DNA of 46,460 bases from the NCBI GenBank assembly GCA_001557035.1, contig LSKJ01000112.1, positions 1 through 46,460 on the forward strand, given 5' to 3'. Source of the DNA: Rhodospirillaceae bacterium CCH5-H10. Its GTDB lineage: Bacteria; Pseudomonadota; Alphaproteobacteria; Reyranellales; Reyranellaceae. The notes beneath the pieces were generated by a model. That model worked only from the letters and a program-made list of their open reading frames with translations, searched no databases and had not been told where the DNA came from. Shown here in pieces: positions 32,735 through 43,641 of this stretch. Each line of letters begins with the position of its first letter. Within the stretch, counting starts at the first letter, position 1. The translations under genes were made by a program, and so were the position numbers.

Positions 32735-34402
32735 ATGAGCATTGCCCGTTGGATGCCGGGGCTTGCGGCCATACGCGGCTATCAGGCGTCGTTCCTGCCG
32801 CGCGATCTCGCGGCGGGTGTGACACTGGGGGCAGTCATGGTGCCGGTCGGGCTCGCCTATGGCGAACTGGCCGGTCTCCCGTTGGCGGGCCTTTACGGCA
32901 GCATGCTGCCGCTCCTCGCCTACGCGCTGTTCGGCAGTTCCCGTCATCTCGTCGTCGGGCCCGACACGGCCATGGCCGCCATCGTCGCGATCGCCGTGGC
33001 GCCGCTGGCGCTGGGCGATCCCGCGCGGCTGGCGCTGCTCGCGGCGGGCCTCGGCGTCATGGTCGGGCTGATCTGCCTGCTGTCGGGATTGCTGCGCCTG
33101 GGTTTCGTCGCAAACTTCCTTTCCAAGCCGGTGATCACCGGCTTCCTGCACGGGCTCGCGCTCGTGATTATTGGCGCGCAGCTTCCGAAGGTCCTTGGTC
33201 TCAAGGTCGAGGGCGCGACAACACTCGAGCAGTTCGTCGCCACGGTACGGCAACTCGGGCAAACCAACCTGGCGACCCTTGCGATCGGCGCCTCCTGTCT
33301 TGTCGTGATCCTGCTCTGCCGCCGCTTTGCGCCGCGGGTGCCCGGCGCGGTGGTGGCGCTGGCCGGATCGATGCTGGCCGTGCTGCTGCTGGGACTCGAC
33401 CGGCAGGGCGTCGCGCTCGTCGGTCGCATCCCGACCGGTCTTCCCGACCTCTCGCTACCGCTCCTGTCGCTGGCCGATTTCGATGCGCTGCTGCCGGTGG
33501 CGCTGGTCGCCGCGCTGCTGTCCTTCTCGGATACGATGATCACCGCGCGAGCCTTCGGCGCCCGCCATGGAACGCGCGTCGACGCCGATCAGGAACTGAT
33601 GGGCCTCGGCGCGGCCAATCTCGTCTCGGGCCTCAGCCAGGGCTTGCCGATCAGCGCCAGCGATACGCGCACCGCCGTTGCCGAGGCGGCGGGCAGCCGC
33701 ACGCAACTCACCATGGTCATCGCGGCCGCCATCGTGGCGGGCGTCACGCTCTGGCTCGCCGATCTTCTCTATCATCTTCCGACGGCGGCGCTGGGCGGCA
33801 TCCTGATCGCCTCCGCCTGGGGCCTCTGCGACGTCAACGAGTTCCGTCGTCTCTGGCGCTTTCGCGGCAGCGACCTTGCCGCGGCGCTGCTGACGATGGC
33901 GGGTGTCGTGGCGCTGGGCGTCATGGAAGGCATCCTCGTCGGCGTGGTCTTCTCGCTGGTGCTGCTGTTGCGCGCTCTGGCCTTTCCGTCCGACGCCGTG
34001 CTGGGACGCACGCCCGAGGGCGGTTGGCACGACGTCGCCCATCGCCCCGATGCCGCCCCGGTGCCGGGGCTACTGGTCTATCGCTTTTCGGCGCCGCTCT
34101 TCTTCGCCAACTGCGAGCTGTTCCGTGACCGCATCGAAGCGCGCCTCGCCGCCGCGCCTCACCCCGTGAGCCGGGTGGTGGTCGACGGTGGCGCCATCCA
34201 CGACGTCGACCTGATGGCCTGCGAACTGCTCGTCGATCTCGAACGAGACCTGCGGGCCAAGGGCATCTCGCTTGCTTTCGGCAATCTCCGCGACCGCGTC
34301 AGGCGCGACATCGAACGCGGCCTCGAGCTTGCCGCCGGCGAGGGGGAGGGCGATCTCGTCTTTCCGTCCGTCGCCGCCGCGGCCGGCCACCGCCCTATTT
34401 GA
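32735..34402 (+). CDS. SulP/SLC26-family anion transporter with STAS domain
   Basis: 555 residues. The membrane part (about 20-430) has the SulP signature GVTLGAVMVPVGLAYGELAG and PLLAYALFGSSRHLVVGPDT, then LSKPVITGFLHGLALVIIGAQ. The cytoplasmic STAS domain is at about 450-550 (VVVDGGAIHDVDLMACELLVDL). Substrates in the family are sulphate, bicarbonate or dicarboxylates; none can be picked here. The frame opens upstream, but ATG 32735 with GGGGAGAGG upstream begins the protein. Its 3' end overlaps the convergent membrane-protein gene by 8 bp. Confidence 0.94.
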   Translation: MSIARWMPGLAAIRGYQASFLPRDLAAGVTLGAVMVPVGLAYGELAGLPLAGLYGSMLPLLAYALFGSSRHLVVGPDTAMAAIVAIAVAPLALGDPARLALLAAGLGVMVGLICLLSGLLRLGFVANFLSKPVITGFLHGLALVIIGAQLPKVLGLKVEGATTLEQFVATVRQLGQTNLATLAIGASCLVVILLCRRFAPRVPGAVVALAGSMLAVLLLGLDRQGVALVGRIPTGLPDLSLPLLSLADFDALLPVALVAALLSFSDTMITARAFGARHGTRVDADQELMGLGAANLVSGLSQGLPISASDTRTAVAEAAGSRTQLTMVIAAAIVAGVTLWLADLLYHLPTAALGGILIASAWGLCDVNEFRRLWRFRGSDLAAALLTMAGVVALGVMEGILVGVVFSLVLLLRALAFPSDAVLGRTPEGGWHDVAHRPDAAPVPGLLVYRFSAPLFFANCELFRDRIEARLAAAPHPVSRVVVDGGAIHDVDLMACELLVDLERDLRAKGISLAFGNLRDRVRRDIERGLELAAGEGEGDLVFPSVAAAAGHRPI

Positions 34403-35141
34403 GGGCGTTTCTCAGCGGTTCGTTCGAGAGCTGCATCAATCCGCCGAACGGCAGGCCGAGCTCCAGGATCAGGTAGAAGGCCGCCGACGCGGAGAGGATG
34501 CACATCGCGATCACGATGAACAAGGTCGGGTTGGGCGGCGCCGTCATGCTGAAGATGCCGAAGATGAACATCAGCCAGACGATCAGCACGACCAGGAACG
34601 TGTTGGAAATCGAATCGGTCGGCTGGGCGAAGAGCGCGAGCTGTGTCTGCTGGAGATCGGTACTGATCTGAATGGCGCGCGTCTGGAGCGCGCGCTGCTT
34701 CGAATTCGTGGGCTGCAGGTCCTGCAGCATGAACAGGACCTCCTCGTCGGGTGCCTTCGACTCGTTGAGCCTGGCGCCGCGCGCGATGGCCTCGTCGCGC
34801 CAGATCGAATCGATCATGGGCTGGATCTCCGCACGCAGGGCCGCCCGGATCGACTCGGCGTCCGGCCCGTAATGCTTCAGCACCCGGTCGAGTTCGGCAA
34901 TGTCGGCGGTCAGGCGGCTGACGAGCCCGCTGGTCCGCTCGAAGGACGTTCGCGTCGAGGCGAAGAGCAGGGCCAGCACCAGTGCGGACATGGTGGCGAC
35001 CAGCGCGATCGAGAGCTTGATCACGTCCTTCGAATCGCCACTCACATGCGCCTCGGGCAGGCGAGCGCGGAGCAGGGCGCCCGCGATCGCGCTGGCGATG
35101 ATGCAGACGAAGGCGAGCGCGGCAAACTGGATGGGGCTCAA
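34395..35141 (-). CDS. DUF4239-like membrane protein
   Basis: 248 residues. Two N-terminal helices (about 5-25 and 43-62) and two C-terminal helices (about 182-203 and 208-230) flank a soluble helical region. The pattern and the motif DSIWRDEAIARG fit DUF4239, a bestrophin-like family of unknown function. TTG 35141 is the start, with GAGGA about 8 bases upstream. There is no ATG near the first helix. It converges with the SulP gene (8-bp overlap of the 3' ends). Confidence 0.75.
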   Translation of the reverse strand: MSPIQFAALAFVCIIASAIAGALLRARLPEAHVSGDSKDVIKLSIALVATMSALVLALLFASTRTSFERTSGLVSRLTADIAELDRVLKHYGPDAESIRAALRAEIQPMIDSIWRDEAIARGARLNESKAPDEEVLFMLQDLQPTNSKQRALQTRAIQISTDLQQTQLALFAQPTDSISNTFLVVLIVWLMFIFGIFSMTAPPNPTLFIVIAMCILSASAAFYLILELGLPFGGLMQLSNEPLRNALK

Positions 35142-35412
35142 GGGTCGGTCCTCGTCGGCATCGGGAGATTCACCCGCCCAGCCTGCCCGACCACAAGGTG
35201 CAGAAGCAACGCGAACAATTTGCGGTTCAGATCGCCTGAACCGGCGACGGGAAAAGCCGCTTTCGCCACAGGCTGGTCACAACCGGTGAGCCGCGGACTG
35301 CGGCAAGGTTGTTCCGCCGCTGCCCCAAGGCGGCCACCCAGCCTCCTCACACCGGAGGCTCCCCGACCCGCCTGCGACCCCAAGCGCAGGCGGGTCTTTT
35401 CTTTCCGGGGCG
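35142..35412 (+). other. 271-bp gene-free, hairpin-rich region; possible structured RNA
   Basis: No convincing protein frame. On the plus strand it contains GGTTCAG/CTGAACC (35224-35230 and 35236-35242), a long-range AGGCTGG/CCAGCCT pair (35270-35276 and 35337-35343) enclosing GCCGC-ggact-GCGGC, then CTCC-GGAG, and finally the strong terminator at 35365-35400. I do not recognise 6S, SRP, RNase P, tmRNA or any riboswitch. It also has to hold the minus-strand promoter of the DUF4239-like gene. Confidence 0.35.
35365..35400 (+). terminator. Strong plus-strand intrinsic terminator without an upstream plus-strand gene
   Basis: GACCCGCCTGCG (35365-35376) and CGCAGGCGGGTC (35385-35396) pair over 12 bp with an 8-base loop and run into TTTTCTTT. 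On the minus strand no U-tract follows, so although it lies just after the boxB stop it is built for plus-strand transcription. The nearest plus-strand gene ends nearly 1 kb upstream. Confidence 0.85.
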
Positions 35413-36831
<1,419 letters not shown>

Positions 36832-36866
36832 TGTTGCCTCCTTCTAATCCTGCTTGCAGGAGATCA

Positions 36867-36974
36867 CCTCACCCTGAGGAGGCGCGTAGCGCCGTCTCGA
36901 AGGGTGGGAACGAGCACCTTGTCTGTTGTCCATCCTTCGAGACGCGCTTCTGCGAAGCGCTCCTCAGGATGAGG
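36867..36974. repeat. Inverted pair of REP-like palindromic units between boxC and boxB
   Basis: Same element as at 24169-24278: units 36867-36908 and 36931-36974, with the same CCTCACCCTGAGGAG and TCTCGAAGGGT frames. The internal stem of the second unit is GCGCTTC-tgc-GAAGCGC where the other copy has GCGGTCC-tgc-GGACCGC: the changes compensate each other and keep the stem. Confidence 0.9.
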
Positions 36975-36993
36975 TTGGGGGTGGTTCATCGCT

Positions 36994-38652
<1,659 letters not shown>

Positions 38653-38668
38653 GGCGTTCCCTATATCT

Positions 38669-38688
38669 GTAATTCGGTACTGAATTAC
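38669..38688. promoter_or_regulatory. 20-bp near-perfect palindrome between boxC and the GNAT/rrf2 genes
   Basis: GTAATTCggtactGAATTAC: arms of 7 bp pair perfectly and 18 of 20 positions are symmetric. It sits in the 79-bp divergent gap, 16 bp from the boxC start codon and 43 bp from the acetyltransferase start, in an A+T-rich stretch likely to contain both promoters. Likely operator; the Rrf2-type protein encoded at 39148 is the nearest candidate. Confidence 0.65.
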
Positions 38689-38731
38689 TTATTTACTTTC
38701 CCCGCCGCAAGGTCATTCTTGTCCCCCAGTC

Positions 38732-39151
38732 ATGTCTGCGATCCGCCCCGCCCAACCGTCTGATCTGCCAGCGATTTCCGCCCTGGACGCGCGGCTGACC
38801 GGATCGGACAAGCCTGACTACTGGTGCGAGATGCTGGCGCCGGAACGGCATTTCCTGGTCGCCGAAACCGGGAAGGGCACCTTGGCAGGCTTCATCGTTG
38901 GCGAGGTGCGCGCCTGGGAATTCGGCCAGCCCGCCGCCGGCTGGGTCTTCGCCATCCAGGTCGATCCGAAGACTCGCCTCAAGGGCGTGGGCAGCGCGCT
39001 GTTCGAAGCGCTGGCCGCCCGCTTCAAGGCACAGGGCGTGACCCGCGTGCGCACGCTGGTCGATCGCAAGGATCATCTGATCCTGTCCTTTTTTCGCGCC
39101 CAGGGGATGGTGGCCGGCCCGTCGCTGCAGCTCGACAAGGAGCTGCCGTGA
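38732..39151 (+). CDS. GNAT family N-acetyltransferase
   Basis: 139-residue acetyl-CoA-dependent acyltransferase. The acetyl-CoA loop is in VFAIQVDPKTRLKGVGSALFEALAARF (about residues 72-98), an R/KxxGVG version of the Q/RxxGxG motif; then LVDRKDHLILSFFRAQGM. It begins MSAIRPAQPSDLPAISALDARL. Its stop overlaps the GTG of the Rrf2 gene by 4 bp, so the two are made together. Substrate unknown. Confidence 0.9.
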   Translation: MSAIRPAQPSDLPAISALDARLTGSDKPDYWCEMLAPERHFLVAETGKGTLAGFIVGEVRAWEFGQPAAGWVFAIQVDPKTRLKGVGSALFEALAARFKAQGVTRVRTLVDRKDHLILSFFRAQGMVAGPSLQLDKELP

Positions 39152-39549
39152 AACTCCAGACAGCGACGCGGCTGGGTCTCTACGCAACGCTCGAACTGGC
39201 GCGCGATCCCGCGCGCAGGCTCTCCGCGGCCGACCTCGCCGAACGCTTCGGTGTCTCGACCCATTCGCTCGCCAAGGTTTTAGGCACACTCTCCGCCGCC
39301 GGCCTCGTGCAGGGCGGCCGCGGTGCCGCGGGCGGCTACCGCTTCACCGGCAACCGTCGCCGCATCACGCTCATGGACATCGTCGCGCTGTTCGAACCCG
39401 CGCCGGGCAGTCGTGCCAAGGAGCCGGGCGAGGACACGGAGATCGGCGCCGCTCTCCAGCGAGTCTTGACCGAGATTGACGAGATCGCCGAGGCGACGCT
39501 GCGCTCCGTCAGCCTGGAGACGTTGCTCGGGTCATCATGCGTTGGCTGA
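39148..39549 (+). CDS. Rrf2-family transcriptional regulator lacking the Fe-S cysteine cluster
   Basis: 133 residues, GTG start overlapping the GNAT stop. The winged helix-turn-helix has LQTATRLGLYATLELARDP, LSAADLAERFGVSTHSLAKVLGTLSAAGLV and GGRGAAGGYRF, typical of Rrf2. IscR, NsrR and RirA carry three cysteines around residues 90-110; here only one cysteine exists, at the extreme C-terminus (SSCVG), so it cannot bind such a cluster in the normal way. Likely regulates its own operon or the divergent boxCB genes. Confidence 0.92.
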   Translation: MKLQTATRLGLYATLELARDPARRLSAADLAERFGVSTHSLAKVLGTLSAAGLVQGGRGAAGGYRFTGNRRRITLMDIVALFEPAPGSRAKEPGEDTEIGAALQRVLTEIDEIAEATLRSVSLETLLGSSCVG

Positions 39550-39627
39550 TCTTCGACATAAGGGTAAGGTGAGAATACCACCATTGGTAGATTGACTGGA
39601 AGAACTGCAACAATAGACTATCGGCTC

Positions 39628-40116
39628 ATGAAATTCGAAGAAGCCCTTGAGATCGCCTCGGGCCCACCCTCACCCGACGACCGCTTCATCGAAGCCTGCA
39701 CGATCATTGCAACTGCCCCGGAATCGAAAGCACATTATAAAGTCGAAGCGCTCGTCAGTCGTGGCATCGGGTATATGCTGCGGCGGCAGTACGCAGAAGC
39801 ATTGAGCGATCTGGACGAGGCCGTTCGCCTGAATCCGACTTTCGATCGAGCCTACGTCAATCGCGCCTTAGTGTATTCGATGCGCCGCGAAGATCAGATG
39901 GCCTTGTCCGACTTCAATCGAGCTATCGAGCTCAATCCCACGAACCCGATCGCCTACTTCGGCCGAGGCCAACTTTTCAGAGGTCTGCGAATGATCGGAG
40001 AGGCCGTTGCCGATGTCGCAATGGCGCGTGCACTTGATGAGGGGAATCCTCATTTCGAGCGCCTCTGGGAAGAACTGCTTGACGAATCCCAGGCGGCGGC
40101 CTCTAAGCCGAACTGA
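39628..40116 (+). CDS. TPR-repeat protein
   Basis: 162 residues from ATG 39628; a TTG at 39592 would add 12. Neither start has a good ribosome site. Two to three tetratricopeptide repeats: VSRGIGYMLRRQYAEALSDLDEAVRLNP, then VNRALVYSMRREDQMALSDFNRAIELNP, and IAYFGRGQLFRGLRMIGEAVADV. Protein-protein interaction scaffold without signal peptide. Codon and base use are less G+C-rich than the neighbours, so it may be a later arrival. Confidence 0.85.
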   Translation: MKFEEALEIASGPPSPDDRFIEACTIIATAPESKAHYKVEALVSRGIGYMLRRQYAEALSDLDEAVRLNPTFDRAYVNRALVYSMRREDQMALSDFNRAIELNPTNPIAYFGRGQLFRGLRMIGEAVADVAMARALDEGNPHFERLWEELLDESQAAASKPN

Positions 40117-40167
40117 CCGGCTGACGCCGCGCAACTATGCTTAGGCGTCCGATGTGAAGGCTGTTGC

Positions 40168-40842
40168 ATGCTTTTCCGTCTGCTGTGCCTTGCCGCTCTG
40201 TTGCTTCCCCATGGTGCGTTAGCGCAGGCCCCGGGCGAAGAGGCGAAGGCCTGCGTGCCGAAGGGCGCGCTCAATCCCACCTACCAAAGCGAAAGCCAAA
40301 AGATCGAATGGCCGCAGGAAGCGCCGCGCCTGCGAGCGGACGTACCCAACGTCTCACGTCAGGGCGATCGGCTGCGGCTCGCGATCGATGGCGGCACTGC
40401 GGTCGAGTTGCAGGACTGCCCTTATGGCGACGCGGGTTACCAGTATCTCTACGAGCGCTATGACGATCCCGGCCGCTTCTACGTCGTGCGCACGCCGGGG
40501 CTCGACGACTTCACCTGGACGCTGGTGATGAAGCGCACCGGCCGACTGTTTACCGTCCAGGGCGCACCGGTCTGGGCGTCGGACAAGACGCGGTTCCTGA
40601 CGGTGACCTGCTCGCTGCAGCCGGCACGCGGCACGCTCTCGATCTTCACGCCGTCGGGCGAGGGGCTCACGACGGAGGCGGAGATCGAATTGCCCTGCGC
40701 GACCGAGAGCTGCTCGGCGCGCTGGGATTTCGAGTCCTGGATCTCGATTGCTTGTGCGCCGCGCGAAGGCCCTGGCCGCAAGGGCAAGGAATTCGTCCTG
40801 ATGCGCGGCAAGGACGGCAAATGGAACAGGTTCGGGCGGTAA
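40168..40842 (+). CDS. Secreted hypothetical protein
   Basis: 224 residues with signal peptide MLFRLLCLAALLLPHGALAQ. The mature part is beta-rich and has cysteines in KACVPK, ELQDCPYG, VTCSLQ, LPCATESCSA and IACAPRE, probably disulphide-bonded in the periplasm. No family is recognised. ATG 40168 starts the signal peptide directly. It is followed by an inverted repeat and a convergent acyl-CoA-dehydrogenase gene. Confidence 0.8.
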   Translation: MLFRLLCLAALLLPHGALAQAPGEEAKACVPKGALNPTYQSESQKIEWPQEAPRLRADVPNVSRQGDRLRLAIDGGTAVELQDCPYGDAGYQYLYERYDDPGRFYVVRTPGLDDFTWTLVMKRTGRLFTVQGAPVWASDKTRFLTVTCSLQPARGTLSIFTPSGEGLTTEAEIELPCATESCSARWDFESWISIACAPREGPGRKGKEFVLMRGKDGKWNRFGR

Positions 40843-40847
40843 CCTAT

Positions 40848-40921
40848 GGAGCGCGCCACTCCAGTGGCACTCAGGCTTCGTTGACAGCCAAGGTATGAGC
40901 GCAACTGGAGTTGCGCGCTCC
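40848..40921. repeat. 21-bp inverted repeat pair (third REP-like family)
   Basis: Arms 40848-40868 and 40901-40921 are complementary apart from two positions. Each arm contains a small palindrome of its own (GCCACTCCAGTGGC on the left; GCAACTGGAGTTGC on the right), and the two differ by a compensated base-pair change. It lies between convergent genes, 5 bp after one stop, and may act as a terminator. Confidence 0.85.
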
Positions 40922-40935
40922 GTTGATACGCTTCG

Positions 40936-42129
40936 CTATGCCTTGTCCCATCCGTCGCGGGTCTGCGGCAGCTTCTTCTTGAGCAGCGCACCCGCCACGA
41001 CGTTGCGCAGGACCTCCGCGGTGCCGCCGCCGATGGTGAACATGCGGACGTCGCGGGCCATGCGTTCGAGCGGCAGTTCGCGGCTGTAGCCGCGGGCACC
41101 GAAGAACTGCAGGGCGTCATTGACGATCTGGATGGCGCTTTCCGACGTGAAGACCTTGGCCTGCGCGGCCATCAGCATGTCGGGGAAGCCGCCTTCGCCC
41201 GAACGCGCGGCGTTGTAGACGAGGGCCCTTGCTGCCGAGAGCTTGATCGACATGTCGGCCAGCTTCCATTGCAGGCCCTGGAACTCGTTGATCGGCCGGC
41301 CGAACTGGTGACGCTTCTCCGACCAGTCGAGGGCAAGCTGATAGGCGCCGTCGGCGATGCCGAGCGCCACGGTGGCGGCGCCCACGCGCTGGCTGTTGTA
41401 GGCCGTCATCAGATCGGCGAAGCCCTTCTTCAGGCCGCGCGGCGGGATCACCAGCGCCGAGGGTGGCACGTCCATGTCCTCGAGGTCGATCACCGCCTCG
41501 GGGATGCCGCGCAGGCCCATGGTCGGCTCGCGCTTGGTGATCTTGAGGCCCTTGGTCTCGTCGCGGATGGCGAGGAAGCCGCCGATGCCCTCGAACGTGC
41601 CTTTCTCGTCGTAGACCTTGGCGAAGATCAGGTGCAGGCGCGAGACGCCGCCGCCGGTGATCCAGTGCTTGCGGCCATTGAGGACGTAGCGATTGCCCTT
41701 CTTGTCGGCGCGCGTGGTCATGCCGTTGGCGTCGGAACCGGCGTCGGGCTCGGTGATGCAGATGGCGGGCTTGTCGCCGGCCAGCACCATGTCGGCGCAC
41801 ATCTTCTTCTGCTCTTCCGAGCCATAGGCCATGACCGCGCTGATCGCGCCCATGTTGGTCTCGACGGCGATGCGGCCGGTGACGGCGCAGGCCGCGGACA
41901 GCGCCTCGATGGCCAGCACCGCGTCGAGCCAGTTCTTGCCCTGGCCGCCATACTGGGTGGGAATCGTCATGCCAACCAGCTTCGCGTCCTTCAGCAACTC
42001 GACATTGTCCCAGGGATACTGCTCGGTGCGATCGACCTCGGCGGCACGCTTGGTGACGGGGCCGGCGGCGAGTTCGCGGGCGCGGGCCTGCAGGGCGAGC
42101 TGATCCGGGGACAGGGCAGACGGGTTCAT
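40936..42129 (-). CDS. Acyl-CoA-dehydrogenase superfamily protein, 3-sulfinopropanoyl-CoA desulfinase-like
   Basis: 397-residue flavoprotein of the ACAD fold (ITEPDAGSDANGM, HWITGGG, QFGRPINEFQGLQ). The usual catalytic glutamate is missing in both known positions: the MCAD site reads FTIGGGTAEV (Gly instead of Glu) and the IVD-type site reads AYNSQRVGA (Gln247). Arg86 in VTGRIAVE and Gln247 correspond to the Arg84 and Gln246 reported for the desulfinase Acd of Advenella, and long stretches such as RTEQYPWDNV and KLPQTRDG agree with that protein as I remember it. Likely role: releasing sulphite from 3-sulfinopropanoyl-CoA or a related beta-elimination. No sulphur genes are nearby. Confidence 0.85.
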   Translation of the reverse strand: MNPSALSPDQLALQARARELAAGPVTKRAAEVDRTEQYPWDNVELLKDAKLVGMTIPTQYGGQGKNWLDAVLAIEALSAACAVTGRIAVETNMGAISAVMAYGSEEQKKMCADMVLAGDKPAICITEPDAGSDANGMTTRADKKGNRYVLNGRKHWITGGGVSRLHLIFAKVYDEKGTFEGIGGFLAIRDETKGLKITKREPTMGLRGIPEAVIDLEDMDVPPSALVIPPRGLKKGFADLMTAYNSQRVGAATVALGIADGAYQLALDWSEKRHQFGRPINEFQGLQWKLADMSIKLSAARALVYNAARSGEGGFPDMLMAAQAKVFTSESAIQIVNDALQFFGARGYSRELPLERMARDVRMFTIGGGTAEVLRNVVAGALLKKKLPQTRDGWDKA

Positions 42130-42141
42130 GGACGGCGGACC

Positions 42142-43641
42142 TCAGACGGTATCGATGGTGAAGATGGCGAGCGACGCGCTGCGGCCGCGGACGGCGGTGC
42201 TGCCCAGCGGCTTGAACACGAACTCCGTGCCGCAGCCGGCGCACGTCGTCTCCGACAGCAGAATGCTCGTGCCGTGATCCTTGTTCAACTTCTCGAGCCG
42301 CGCGGCCAGGTTCACGGTGTCGCCTAGCAATGTGAAGCTCAGGCGCTGACCGGCGCCGACCGATCCGCCGATGACCGCGCCGGTGCTGATCCCGATGCGG
42401 GTGGCGAACGGCACCCTGGCCTCGCCGAAGAGACGACCGGTGACGGCGCGCTGGATATCGACGGACGCGCGGATGGCCGCCGCCGCGTGGCCCGGGCAGG
42501 CGAGCGGCATATTGAACGAGGCGAACAGACCGTCGCCGATGAACGTGTTCACCACGCCGCCATGGGCGCGGATGGGAGCGAGTACTGTTTCCAGATACTC
42601 GTTCAGCGCGCCGATGAGATGGTCCGGCGGCAGGGTCTCGGCGATTGTCGTGAAGCCGGAAACGTCGGTGAACAGGATCGTGGCCTCGCGCGTCTCGCCG
42701 GCCAGTACGCCGTCGCCGCCGCGCTGCAGGATGGTCGAGGCGACGCTCTCGTCGACATAGCGGCCGAACGTTTCGCGGATCCGCTCGCGCTCGCGCAGGC
42801 CCTCGACCATGGTGTTGAACTGGCCCGTCAATTCCCCGACCTCGTCGTTGGAGGTGACGGGGACGCGCACCGACATGTCACCCCCCGTGACCGCCGACAT
42901 CGCACGAGACAGGATGCGGATGGGGCGCAGCAGCGATCTTCCGATGAAGTAGATCGACACGACCACACCCATCAGCGAGATGGCGACGTCGGTCGCGATC
43001 TCGAACTGCAGTTTCGCGCCTTCATAGGAAAAGAGATCGATGATGACGGCGGTCATCGGTGCCAGGGAGATCACCAGCAGGGCGATCCCGAGCTTCAGCC
43101 GATAGCGGCCGAAGAACAGCGACAGATTGTTGCCGCTACGCTCGAAGATGTAGGCGCAGAGGCTGCCGAGGTAGTAGCTTATAACGAAGTAAGCATAGGT
43201 GAAGTAGAAGAGCGGAAGCAGGACGCAGAGCGCGATGGCGTCGGCAACCGTCTGCGTGGGCAGCCCCTGCAGCGTGGCATCGGGCCAGAGGAACGGCGCC
43301 GACACCCGGAAGCCGACCATCGTCATCGCAAGGAGGGCGACACGCAAGGCCGTCAGGAGCGGCAGCTGGGTGAGCCGGCGCTGCACTTCCTCGAACGAGC
43401 GCTGCCCGGCCAAATACTCTTCGATCGGGACGAAGAGGCGACGGCAGACCAGGTAATTGACCCCGACGAGGAGAAAGAGACCCACCGCCATCGAACGCGG
43501 CGCGTAGGACCAGGCATCGGCGAAGACGACGAAGACCGAGGTGAAGATGATGTCGACACCGGCGGCGGAAACGGTCCGCAGCAGGTAGCGGCGGCGCAGT
43601 CCCGCGATTTCTGCCGGGCTGGCGATGGCCGGTGCGATCAC
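42142..43641 (-). CDS. Membrane-bound class III adenylate/guanylate cyclase with HAMP domain (second of tandem pair)
   Basis: 499 residues: six hydrophobic helices in the first 245 residues, a HAMP domain (RPIRILSRAMSAVTGGDMSVRV, about 247-300) and a cyclase homology domain to about 495. Metal-binding aspartates lie in ILFTDVSGFTTIAE and FIGDGLFASFN, and the transition-state Asn and Arg in LLGDTVNLAARLE, so it should be active. GTG 43641 overlaps the upstream cyclase stop by 4 bp; the frame further upstream is only an antiparallel shadow of that gene. It ends 12 bp before the ACAD start. Confidence 0.93.
   Translation of the reverse strand: MIAPAIASPAEIAGLRRRYLLRTVSAAGVDIIFTSVFVVFADAWSYAPRSMAVGLFLLVGVNYLVCRRLFVPIEEYLAGQRSFEEVQRRLTQLPLLTALRVALLAMTMVGFRVSAPFLWPDATLQGLPTQTVADAIALCVLLPLFYFTYAYFVISYYLGSLCAYIFERSGNNLSLFFGRYRLKLGIALLVISLAPMTAVIIDLFSYEGAKLQFEIATDVAISLMGVVVSIYFIGRSLLRPIRILSRAMSAVTGGDMSVRVPVTSNDEVGELTGQFNTMVEGLRERERIRETFGRYVDESVASTILQRGGDGVLAGETREATILFTDVSGFTTIAETLPPDHLIGALNEYLETVLAPIRAHGGVVNTFIGDGLFASFNMPLACPGHAAAAIRASVDIQRAVTGRLFGEARVPFATRIGISTGAVIGGSVGAGQRLSFTLLGDTVNLAARLEKLNKDHGTSILLSETTCAGCGTEFVFKPLGSTAVRGRSASLAIFTIDTV

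Noticed and set aside
35142..35364. 6S, SRP, RNase P or tmRNA gene, or a cobalamin riboswitch
   Set aside because: None of the conserved core sequences of these RNAs could be found, so only an unknown structured region is claimed.
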